Part shown: piece after piece, positions 6,921-14,023 of the stretch
How the letters are laid out: every line of letters begins with the position of its first letter
How positions within the stretch are numbered: position 1 is the stretch's first letter
From: Pyxidicoccus sp. MSG2
GTDB lineage: Bacteria > Myxococcota > Myxococcia > Myxococcales > Myxococcaceae
DNA: 64,000 nt
Assembly: GCF_026626705.1 (NCBI RefSeq)
Contig: NZ_JAPNKC010000001.1
Span: 12,215,001-12,279,000, forward strand
Direction of reading: 5' to 3'
Made by a program: the position numbers and the translations under genes
The notes under the pieces: model-generated
Seen by the model: the letters and a program-made list of their open reading frames with translations, nothing else
The model's database searches: none
What the model was told of the DNA's origin: nothing

Positions 6921-8984
6921 ATGAGTGGAGTGAAGAAGTGGTTGGCGTCAGACAGGGCCACCGTGCCGTGGGTTCGAGCGTTGCTCGTCGCGGGAGCCCT
7001 GGTGTTTCCCGGCGTCTCGAGCGCGGGGGATCTGCTCGGCAGCAGCCGGGGCGGCTCGGTCCAATGGGACTTCTGCTACGGCAAGCCAGACAGCGCCTTG
7101 CTGCCCGTGGACCCGCGGACCCTGGTGCAGCCCGGCATCAGCAACGGCCGCGCGGTGCACTTCAATGCCTTCTGGAAGAACTGTCATGCCGACCCGGTGG
7201 CGGTGCAGGAGGTCGGCCCGGCGAAGACCTGTGGAGAGCTGCGTCAGCGCTTCAACCACGGCGCGGGGTTGCTGACGAACGGCCACCCTGGCGCGGGCGC
7301 GCTGTTCACCGGCACGGACCCCACGCGGCCCGAGTCGGGGCTGGGCATCGCCACCTTCACCGCGCCGCAGTACAACGAGCTGTGGCGAATCTGGGGCTTC
7401 CCATTCCGTCCCGACAACTTCGACAGCCTGGTGGCCCAGCGCTACGGGTCGGCGCTGAACTCCGAGCGCAATCCCTATCCGCTGCCCGGGCAGAACCCGA
7501 ACTGGAGCAACGGAGGAAGTGGTCAGCTCCCGCAGATGCTCACGCAGCTGCGCAACCCGGATGGGAGCTGGAGTGGACGCATCGGCGTCACGTGCCACGC
7601 CTGCCACAGCGGCGCGGTGGGGACCCCGGCGGATGGTTCGGGGCTCGGGGTGTTGACGGGCGGTGGTAGCAGCCTGGCGGACCTGGACCTGTTCCTGAGC
7701 GACCTGCTGCCCCTGGGGTATCCAGCGTCACTGGCCACCTTCGCGAACCTCAACCGCACCCGGGGCACCAACAACGCCAGCGACATCAACCTCGCCTTCC
7801 TGTTCCCGGACGAGACGCTGCTGACGCCCGGCGAGGTCATCGGGCTCATCAACTCGGGGTCGACCGCCGGGATGGATACGCCCGCGTGGTGGAACATGGG
7901 ACACCGGCCGGTGAAGTTCGTCGACGGCGTGTTCCCCATGGATGCGCCGCGCGTGGACATGGTGTTCTACACGCCGTTCTTCGGCCTGTTCGGTGGAGTC
8001 GGCGGGCCGGTGAGCGAAGCGGGACAGGACTGGATGCGCGCCAACGGCCCGCCGCTCAACACCTGGGTCGAGTCGCTCAAGTCTCCGCCCTACCCGCTTG
8101 CCATCAACACGACGCTGGCCGAACAGGGAGCCGTGCTGTTCCACACGCTCGACATGTGGGCTCCGGGGCGCAACAACACCGTGCCACGGCCCCAGGGCAA
8201 CGGCTCCTGCGCGAGCTGCCATGGCGCGTACTCACCGCGCTACGTCAATGACTCCTCGTTCCTCGCGACCCCGGCGCTGGCGGGCATGGCGAGCTACATC
8301 GTTCCCCTGAACATCATCGGCACCGACCCGGTCCGGGTGAACACCAACAACCACGCGGTGCAGACCGCGGGCGCCAAGAACTTCTTCGGCTATCCGCAGA
8401 CGGCCGGCACCGCCCAGGACTGCGGCCCGCAGAACCAGCCGCACATTCGCGGCAACCGGGAGCTCGGCTACCTCGCGCCGCCGCTGTACGGCGTCTGGGC
8501 CACCGCGCCCTACCTCCACAACGGCTCGGTCCCCAACATCTGGGAGGTGCTCAAGCCCGCGGACCGCAAGCCCATCTGGCGTCGTGTCTCCACGCCTCCG
8601 CGCTGGGATCAGCCGCTCGTCATCATGGGCTTCGACACGAACCTGCAGCGCGCGTATGACCCCGCGAAGCTCGGCTGGAAGTACGACACCATCGCCTGCC
8701 AGTGGCGCTCGCCGTTGAACCCCGCGGTGTCGCCGTACATCAACTGCGACCCGGGTGACGAGTTCCGCACGCCCCTGGCACAGGAGATGATGAACGTGCT
8801 CTTCAGCAACATCTTCCTCACCTGGAACATCCTCTATCCGCCAACACGCACGCGCCAGCAGCTCGAGGACCGGAAGATCTTCAACTCCCACGCCTTCGGG
8901 CAGGACAATGGCGGGCACGCGTTCAACTCCGTGCTCACCGACCCGGAGCGTGTGGCGTTGATCGAGTACCTCAAGACGCTCTAG
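6921..8984 (+). CDS. RoxA-like dihaem c-type rubber oxygenase homologue
   Basis: 687-residue exported protein with two c-type haem sites, CHACH (225-229) and CASCH (430-434). Around the second haem it carries the CHGAYSPRYVND and IIGTDPVR features typical of the rubber oxygenase RoxA/RoxB family. A distal YLHNGSVPN loop is shared with dihaem peroxidases. RoxA cleaves cis-1,4-polyisoprene extracellularly into oligo-isoprenoids; activity here is inferred from family. Length fits RoxA (about 680). The signal peptide ends near VSSAGD. ATG 6921 is chosen because AGGAGG lies just upstream, whereas the earlier in-frame ATG 6846 has no ribosome site and would bury the signal peptide. A hairpin terminator follows. 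Paralogous dihaem oxidases of unknown substrate cannot be excluded. Confidence 0.82.
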   Translation: MSGVKKWLASDRATVPWVRALLVAGALVFPGVSSAGDLLGSSRGGSVQWDFCYGKPDSALLPVDPRTLVQPGISNGRAVHFNAFWKNCHADPVAVQEVGPAKTCGELRQRFNHGAGLLTNGHPGAGALFTGTDPTRPESGLGIATFTAPQYNELWRIWGFPFRPDNFDSLVAQRYGSALNSERNPYPLPGQNPNWSNGGSGQLPQMLTQLRNPDGSWSGRIGVTCHACHSGAVGTPADGSGLGVLTGGGSSLADLDLFLSDLLPLGYPASLATFANLNRTRGTNNASDINLAFLFPDETLLTPGEVIGLINSGSTAGMDTPAWWNMGHRPVKFVDGVFPMDAPRVDMVFYTPFFGLFGGVGGPVSEAGQDWMRANGPPLNTWVESLKSPPYPLAINTTLAEQGAVLFHTLDMWAPGRNNTVPRPQGNGSCASCHGAYSPRYVNDSSFLATPALAGMASYIVPLNIIGTDPVRVNTNNHAVQTAGAKNFFGYPQTAGTAQDCGPQNQPHIRGNRELGYLAPPLYGVWATAPYLHNGSVPNIWEVLKPADRKPIWRRVSTPPRWDQPLVIMGFDTNLQRAYDPAKLGWKYDTIACQWRSPLNPAVSPYINCDPGDEFRTPLAQEMMNVLFSNIFLTWNILYPPTRTRQQLEDRKIFNSHAFGQDNGGHAFNSVLTDPERVALIEYLKTL

Positions 8985-8999
8985 GGCCACTCGGTACGC

Positions 9000-9032
9000 G
9001 GGGGGCGCGCTCCAGACCGTAGCGCGCCCCCC
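9000..9032. terminator. Bidirectional hairpin terminator
   Basis: A 12-bp GC-rich stem (GGGGGGCGCGCT and its complement) with a 9-base loop lies between the convergent RoxA-like and small secreted protein genes. Confidence 0.65.
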
Positions 9033-9045
9033 GAAGTGACATGCT

Positions 9046-9480
9046 TTAGAAATACGCCCAGGGATCGAACGTGTTCCAGTCTACCCATCCGTACGGGCGG
9101 CCCATGTAGACGAGGCCTTGAGCCGTCGGCTGTCCCGTGCTTGTGCCGAGTGCGAAGTAGATCGTATTGGCTTCGGCCTTTCTCGGACCCGCGCCCGCGC
9201 CACCCGCGTCTATGGCGATCGTGTTCAGCGCGCTCGCGTCCACGCCGTTTGCTACCAGCAGCGAGCGGATCACGTCGGGATTGTGGATCTTGACGGCATT
9301 GGTCAGCGTGGCATTCGCCGAGGACGACGTGCTGATTCTCTGCAACGCACCCTTGATCGACGCCTGCAGCTCCGCGGGGATCGATGATTCGCACGGAGAA
9401 GGTTCAGCGGCCTCCGCTGGAAGAGATGTCGCACTGCCTACCGCGAAGACGGACGCAAGGAACATCCACTTCAGGTTCAT
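9046..9480 (-). CDS. Small secreted protein of unknown function
   Basis: 144 residues. ATG 9480 is preferred because it opens directly into a signal peptide (MNLKWMFLASVFAVG, cleavage near AEAAEP) and has GGAG 8 bases upstream; an ORF start at 9564 would add 28 non-signal residues. The mature part is helical (ELQASIKGALQRIS, DVIRSLLVANGVDASAL), then Gly-rich (DAGGAGAGPR), and ends in an aromatic tail (GWVDWNTFDPWAYF). Repeated short motifs suggest a secreted structural or inhibitor-like protein; no family recognised. It converges on the RoxA-like gene and shares its terminator. Confidence 0.7.
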   Translation of the reverse strand: MNLKWMFLASVFAVGSATSLPAEAAEPSPCESSIPAELQASIKGALQRISTSSSANATLTNAVKIHNPDVIRSLLVANGVDASALNTIAIDAGGAGAGPRKAEANTIYFALGTSTGQPTAQGLVYMGRPYGWVDWNTFDPWAYF

Positions 9481-9731
9481 GGCGATCTCCGTGTTGAGGG
9501 ACTTCCTTCGGGTGTGCGGCTCCGCCAGGCTCACCGCTCGATGACACTTGGCGCGACGATGCACCCTGAGCCTACGCCGAATTTCGTGTATTAGGGAAAT
9601 GGCAGGTCTTACGGTGTAATCTGTCTATAGCCTGGTGGCACCTGCTCTCGTGCTCCTGCGATGGACGCAGACGCCCTTCTGGCGCTGTGCACCGTTGCAT
9701 GCCGAAGCGGTGGTGACCGCACGGCGGGGCC

Positions 9732-10457
9732 TCATCGCCGAGGCGACGGGGTGAGTGCCTCCGGAGAGGCGAAGCCGGCGAAGAGTTCCCCGGTGACGTA
9801 GGCACGGTGTCCGTCAGAGGCGCGGCGGAGGTAGTCGTTGAGCACCTTGCGGCCCGTGCGGGCGCGGTGGGTGGCGGGCCAGCGCAGGTGCATGCGCGCG
9901 CGGGCAATGCCCTTGCTGCCGCGGTGGATGAAGGTGACGAGTCCTCCCGGGGACACGTGCTCGACGACGCCGACGTGGGTGAGCCCGTCATCCCGGCGCC
10001 CATCGCGGTCCCGGTCATACGTCTCGCGGAAGAAGACGAGGTCCCCCGGGCGCGGCTTCGCGCGGTGGAGGGCACCTCGGCGGCGCGCGGCACGGTAGAT
10101 GTGGGTAACGCCGTTCTCGCCCGGGCGGCCGGGGACAGGCGCCATGAGGTCGATGCCGGCGTGGGTGTACGCCAGGCGAGCCAGCCCCGTGCAGTCGTCG
10201 GGCACGGTGTCGCTGACGGTGCGCAGGGAGGAGACACCGACGAGGCCGGTGGCCTTGTCGACGATGCGCTCACCGACGCGCGGGCGCGAGGCCGGCTTGC
10301 GGTGCGAGGATGGCTTCTTTTGCTTCGCGAAGGCGGCCTGCCCGGACGCAGTCCGAGCAGGCACGGGACGCCCGGCGTGCGTGGCGACATCCGTGCCTCC
10401 GTAAGCCATCATCGGAGCGACCACTGCGATAGCGACCACGAGGACGTGACGGAGCAT
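9732..10457 (-). CDS. Secreted NlpC/P60-family peptidoglycan hydrolase
   Basis: 241 residues with an N-terminal signal peptide (MLRHVLVVAIAVVAPMMAYG) and a basic linker (residues 30-62). The C-terminal domain has the NlpC/P60 catalytic arrangement: Cys89 in DDCTGLARLAY, His161 in LTHVGVVE, and a third polar residue, probably His178 in TFIHRG. PRPGDLVFF before the His is also typical. These enzymes cut stem peptides of peptidoglycan; in a predatory myxobacterium this may serve either self wall remodelling or prey lysis. A DRDRDG loop inside the domain is an unusual Asp-rich, possibly calcium-binding, insertion. The gene stands alone, divergent from nothing obvious. Confidence 0.8.
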   Translation of the reverse strand: MLRHVLVVAIAVVAPMMAYGGTDVATHAGRPVPARTASGQAAFAKQKKPSSHRKPASRPRVGERIVDKATGLVGVSSLRTVSDTVPDDCTGLARLAYTHAGIDLMAPVPGRPGENGVTHIYRAARRRGALHRAKPRPGDLVFFRETYDRDRDGRRDDGLTHVGVVEHVSPGGLVTFIHRGSKGIARARMHLRWPATHRARTGRKVLNDYLRRASDGHRAYVTGELFAGFASPEALTPSPRR

Positions 10458-10643
10458 TGTTTCGCCCGACGGGGCCCTCCGTGGGGCTATTCACTCCAGG
10501 CGTGTGCGCCGTCTGGCTTCCGCGCGCGCAGGCAGGCCCGCTGTCCACCTGCGCGCCGATCCACCGTCACGGGCCCACCTGCTCCGGACTCGCACCCGGG
10601 CCCCTGCGCCGCTGCCGCTCCCCTGCCCCCGCCCGCACGCTGT

Positions 10644-11261
10644 CTACCCGGGAGGACGCCACATGAACCACTGGGGCGGCCCGCCGTCGAAGCACGGCTC
10701 GATGCGCTGGGTGTCGAAGCCGAAGCCGCGATACCACTCCCGGTTGGACTCCTTCGCCGTCTCCAGGAAGCAGGGGTCGCCCTGCTCCGCCGCCAGCTCC
10801 AGTCCGCGCTTCATCAACCGCACACCCAGTCCGCGCCCCTGCATGGAGGGCTCGACGGCGATGGCGGCGAGGTACCAGTGCGGAGGCGTATGCGGATGGT
10901 AGCGCTCGAGCCGCGCGAGCGCCTGGAGCGCCAGCCGCGCGCGTCCCGGGAAGTGCCGGAGGCCCGCCCACACCGTCGGGAGGAATCGCGCCTGACGCCG
11001 GAGCGACTGCGGGAAGGCTCCCGGCCGCAGCCACGCAGCGACACCGGCCAGCCGCCCGTCCTCCACGAGGGCGTGGACGGTGCCGTGCTCCAGGCAGTCG
11101 ATGACGGTGGCGCTGTAGAAGCGGGAGGACACCTTCGCGCGCGTCTCCGCGTCGCCCGGGAACAGCTCCGCGAGGAAGGGGTAGTCGTCGAAGGCGCGGG
11201 CGCACATCGGGCCCACCTGGTCGAGCAGCTCCGGGCCCAGCTCCTGGAGAGTCACGGTCAT
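10644..11261 (-). CDS. GNAT family N-acetyltransferase
   Basis: 205 residues with the GNAT fold. The acetyl-CoA loop is VEPSMQGRGLGVRLMKRGLE (the Q/RxxGxG/A motif), followed by PCFLETAKESNREWYRGFGF, the conserved strand 5/helix 4 region that packs next to the cofactor. The N-terminal half is less conserved and gives no substrate clue; overall it resembles uncharacterised GNATs that act on small metabolites. ATG 11261 starts directly at the first beta strand (MTVTLQELGP); a start 7 codons earlier is possible. It is divergent from the SBF transporter gene, with about 107 bases between the starts. Confidence 0.75.
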   Translation of the reverse strand: MTVTLQELGPELLDQVGPMCARAFDDYPFLAELFPGDAETRAKVSSRFYSATVIDCLEHGTVHALVEDGRLAGVAAWLRPGAFPQSLRRQARFLPTVWAGLRHFPGRARLALQALARLERYHPHTPPHWYLAAIAVEPSMQGRGLGVRLMKRGLELAAEQGDPCFLETAKESNREWYRGFGFDTQRIEPCFDGGPPQWFMWRPPG

Positions 11262-11368
11262 GGCGGCGTGGGACGGTAACACGCCCGCGGTGCACCTCCC
11301 GGCACGGGCCGCGTGTCGCAGCGGATGCCGGTGGAGGTCTCTCGCGGCACGGGGTATTGAGCCCCCAC

Positions 11369-12364
11369 ATGCCTCTGCGCCTCGTGAAACGGCTCGTACG
11401 GGATTGGTTCCTGGTCGGGATGGTTGCCGCCGTCGTGCTGGCCGCCCTCTTCCCCGACTTCGGCCGCACCGGGGGGACGCTGCACGCGGACGTCGTCGCC
11501 AACGTCGGCATCTTCCTCGTGTTCCTCCTGTATGGGCTCGGGCTGCCGCTGGCGAACCTGAAGGCCGGCGCCATGAAGTGGCGGCTGCACCTCGTGGTGC
11601 AGGCGTTCACCTTCGGGGTGTTTCCCCTGCTCTGGCTGCTGCTCAACCTCGTCGCGGGCCGCTGGCTTCCGCCGGACCTGATGTTGGGCTTCCTGTACCT
11701 GTGCGCGGTGCCGTCGACCATCTCCTCCTCGGTCGCGATGACGGGCCTGGCCCGGGGCAACGTGGCGGCGGCCATCTTCAATGCGAGCCTGTCGAGCCTG
11801 CTCGGCGTCGTGCTCACGCCGTTGCTCGTCAGCCTGCTGGCCACGACGACGGGACAGTCGCTCTCGCTGGGGGACGCCATCCTCAAGCTGGCGGGGCTGC
11901 TCCTGCTTCCGCTGGTCATCGGCCAGCTGCTCCGGCCGGTGCTGGGGGGATGGTTCGCGCGCTACCGGCGCTACACCAACATGTTCGACCGGGTGTTCAT
12001 CCTGGTGCTGGTCTACGCCTCGTTCTGTGACTCGGTGAAGTCAGGGCTGTTCACGAACCATGGCGGCGGCGTCATCGCGGTGACGCTCGGAGGGGCGGCG
12101 CTGTTCCTCGCGCTCGTGCTGACGCTGAGCACCACGGTGACGCGGTGGCTCGGCTTCGAGAAGGAGGACGAGATTGCCGCGGTCTTCTGTGGCTCCAAGA
12201 AGACGCTGGCCTCCGGGGTCCCCATGGCCCGGCTCATCTTCGGCGCGCACCCGGCCCTGGGTCTCATCGTCCTGCCGCTGATGTTCTACCATCAGCTCCA
12301 GTTGCTGGTGTGCTCGGTGCTGGCCGAGCGCTACGCGAGCCGCGAAATACGGTCCACCACCTGA
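11369..12364 (+). CDS. SBF-type (bile acid:sodium symporter-like) transporter, YfeH/PSE branch
   Basis: 331-residue integral membrane protein with about nine to ten hydrophobic helices. CAVPSTISSSVAMTGLARGN and FCGSKKTLASGVPMA are signature segments of the YfeH-like branch of the SBF/CPA fold, where crossed helices bind sodium and an organic anion. Substrate unknown; family members have been tied to organic anion transport. ATG 11369 is preferred over the TTG at 11357. Its last 15 codons (LLVCSVLAERYASR) are mirrored by a degenerate copy about 650 bases downstream (12958-13011). A second SBF-fold gene of a different branch lies at 44020. Confidence 0.83.
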   Translation: MPLRLVKRLVRDWFLVGMVAAVVLAALFPDFGRTGGTLHADVVANVGIFLVFLLYGLGLPLANLKAGAMKWRLHLVVQAFTFGVFPLLWLLLNLVAGRWLPPDLMLGFLYLCAVPSTISSSVAMTGLARGNVAAAIFNASLSSLLGVVLTPLLVSLLATTTGQSLSLGDAILKLAGLLLLPLVIGQLLRPVLGGWFARYRRYTNMFDRVFILVLVYASFCDSVKSGLFTNHGGGVIAVTLGGAALFLALVLTLSTTVTRWLGFEKEDEIAAVFCGSKKTLASGVPMARLIFGAHPALGLIVLPLMFYHQLQLLVCSVLAERYASREIRSTT

Positions 12365-12485
12365 GCAGTACAAGGACACCCCCGAGCCCGAGCTTCGGAG
12401 TCTCGCATTCCCTGAGCTGGTCCGAAAAAGCCGGCCCGGCCAACTCGGAGTTGGGAAGGGGCGGCAAGCGGTTACCAGCACACCT

Positions 12486-12514
12486 CGCTGCGTGACCTCT
12501 TCGGCCACGCAGCG
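12486..12514. terminator. Hairpin terminator between convergent genes
   Basis: A perfect 9-bp stem (CGCTGCGTG/CACGCAGCG) with an 11-base loop lies between the 3' ends of the SBF transporter gene and the small Cys-rich lipoprotein gene. Confidence 0.55.
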
Positions 12515-12544
12515 TCTGCTCGTCGCGGACCCTCCCGACGGAGG

Positions 12545-12844
12545 TTAGTAGCAGGAGCCACTGCAATAGACGCCGTCGCAGCAACTACTGCCGGTAATGC
12601 CACATCCCGTCGTCGGATAACGACTGAAGTCGCAGGCGGGGTAGCAACCACCACTGCCGGCGATTTCGATACCTACGCAGATGTGATTCGGGTTGCTGCA
12701 CGGATAGTCATAATCACAGTACTGGACGGCCTGCTCAGTTTCCGAAGTGGAATCATCGACCTGAACGGTCGTGCCGCCACATCCGGCCAATGCGACTAGA
12801 GACGCTGCGGCTGCAAGGACCCATCCATGCGCTAGCTTGTTCAT
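12545..12844 (-). CDS. Small Cys-rich (knottin-like) lipoprotein
   Basis: 99 residues with a strong ribosome site (GGAGG, 5 bases before ATG). Signal peptide and lipobox LAGC (GCGG follows), an acidic spacer ending in SETEQAV, then a mature domain of about 57 residues with ten Cys, including an adjacent CC pair (SSCCDGVYCSGSC). Ten Cys in so short a chain suggest five disulfides, as in knottin or EGF-like toxins and inhibitors. It shares leader design with the small lipoproteins at 6012 and 30940, while the mature domains differ. Function unknown. Confidence 0.78.
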   Translation of the reverse strand: MNKLAHGWVLAAAASLVALAGCGGTTVQVDDSTSETEQAVQYCDYDYPCSNPNHICVGIEIAGSGGCYPACDFSRYPTTGCGITGSSCCDGVYCSGSCY

Positions 12845-12957
12845 TGCATCCTCCGCTGGGTGAACCAGGTGCTGAGCACATGCTCTCAGAGGCCTGGCAC
12901 CTGGAACAAGGTCGCAATGAGGGAGGTGCGCCGGGGAACGCTCAGAGCGATTCGGGG

Positions 12958-13011
12958 TGGGGCTGCTGGTGTTCTCGGCGCTGGCCGAGCGCTACGCCAG
13001 TCGCGGATCGC
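12958..13011 (+). pseudogene. Degenerate copy of an SBF transporter C-terminus
   Basis: Bases in this stretch encode LLVFSALAERYASRGSR. This closely matches LLVCSVLAERYASRE at the end of the transporter gene at 11369-12364; about 38 of 45 bases agree by eye. No upstream portion of the gene remains. It suggests a tandem duplicate or paralogue that was deleted, leaving its 3' end, between the Cys-rich lipoprotein gene and the MarR-GNAT gene. Confidence 0.5.
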
Positions 13012-13022
13012 GGCCCCAGATA

Positions 13023-13037
13023 GTTGCCTCAGGCAAC
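13023..13037. promoter_or_regulatory. Palindrome upstream of MarR-GNAT gene
   Basis: A perfect inverted repeat GTTGCCT-C-AGGCAAC lies 42 bases before the MarR-GNAT start codon. Its position next to a second palindrome suggests an operator half of a two-site arrangement, or a hairpin in the leader. Confidence 0.5.
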
Positions 13038-13038
13038 C

Positions 13039-13063
13039 AATTCGTTGACAATGGCAACGAATT
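13039..13063. promoter_or_regulatory. Putative MarR operator
   Basis: A perfect 9-bp inverted repeat AATTCGTTG/CAACGAATT with a 7-base spacer ends two bases before the GGAGGA ribosome site (13065-13070) of the MarR-GNAT gene. MarR regulators typically bind inverted repeats of this size overlapping their own promoter, so autorepression is likely. The site is AT-richer than its surroundings. Confidence 0.6.
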
Positions 13064-13078
13064 CGGAGGAGCACGGAC

Positions 13079-14011
13079 ATGGGCGAGGCCAGGCACGAGC
13101 GGACCGTGGCGGCGGTGCGGCACTTCAATCGCTTCTACACACAGAGGATTGGCGTCCTGCCCGAGGGGCACCTGGAGAGTGACTTCTCCCTCACCGAAGT
13201 GCGGGTGCTGTACGAGCTGGCGAACCGGGAGCAGCCCACGGCGGCGGAGCTGAGCCGGGACCTGGGATTGGACCCGGGCTACCTCAGCCGCGTGCTGCGC
13301 GCCTTCGGCACCCGGGGCTTCGTGACACGGGAGCGCTCGGAGTCCGACGGCCGCCAGAGCCTCGTGCTGCTGACCCGGCGTGGTCAGGACGCCTTCTCCA
13401 AGCTCAACGCGCGCTCGAGCCAGGAGGTCGGCGCGCTGCTGTCCCGGCTGTCCCCGGCCCGGCAGAAGCGCCTGCTGGAGGCGATGCGGACCATCGAGGA
13501 ATTGCTCGGAGACACGCCCGCGCGGGAGAAGGCACCCTACCTCCTCCGGCAGCACCGGCCGGGCGACATGGGCTGGGTCATCCAGCGCCACGGCCTGCTG
13601 TACTCCCAGGAGTACGGCTGGGACGAGCGCTTCGAGGCGCTGGTCGCGAGCATCGCCGCGAAGTTCATCCAGGAGTACGAGCCGGCGCGGGAGCGCTGCT
13701 GGATTGCCGAGCGGGACGGGGAGAATGTCGGCTCGGTGTTCCTGGTGAAGGAGTCGAAGACGGTGGCGAAGCTGCGCCTGCTGCTCGTGGAGCCGTCCGC
13801 GAGGGGGCTCGGAATCGGCTCACGGCTGGTGGACGAGTGCGTGCGCTTCGCCCGCGAGGCCGGCTACCGCAAGGTGCGCCTGTGGACCAACGACATGCTC
13901 CACGCGGCCCGGAAGCTCTACGAGCAGGCCGGCTTCGTCCTCGTCCACTCCGAGCCGCATGACAGCTTCGGAGACGGCCTCGTCGGGGAGACGTGGGAGC
14001 TGAAGCTGTAG
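13079..14011 (+). CDS. MarR-type HTH fused to GNAT acetyltransferase
   Basis: 310 residues, with GGAGGA 8 bases before the ATG. Residues about 1-150 form a MarR winged helix domain (recognition region AELSRDLGLDPGYLSRVLRA, wing SESDGRQSLVLLT). Residues about 155-310 form a GNAT domain with the acetyl-CoA loop VEPSARGLGIGSRLVDECVR and the ARKLYEQAGF signature. Such fusions are widespread in proteobacteria and actinobacteria; the acetyltransferase may sense or modify the molecule that controls DNA binding. Two palindromes directly upstream suggest autoregulation. The gene is convergent with the copper oxidase gene, with only 12 bases between stops, so the regulated target besides itself is unknown. 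Confidence 0.88.
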   Translation: MGEARHERTVAAVRHFNRFYTQRIGVLPEGHLESDFSLTEVRVLYELANREQPTAAELSRDLGLDPGYLSRVLRAFGTRGFVTRERSESDGRQSLVLLTRRGQDAFSKLNARSSQEVGALLSRLSPARQKRLLEAMRTIEELLGDTPAREKAPYLLRQHRPGDMGWVIQRHGLLYSQEYGWDERFEALVASIAAKFIQEYEPARERCWIAERDGENVGSVFLVKESKTVAKLRLLLVEPSARGLGIGSRLVDECVRFAREAGYRKVRLWTNDMLHAARKLYEQAGFVLVHSEPHDSFGDGLVGETWELKL

Positions 14012-14023
14012 CTCCCGATGCCA

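Noticed and set aside
9634..9652. TGGCAC resembling a sigma-54 -24 box
   Set aside because: No GC dinucleotide or TTGC appears at the right spacing for the -12 element.
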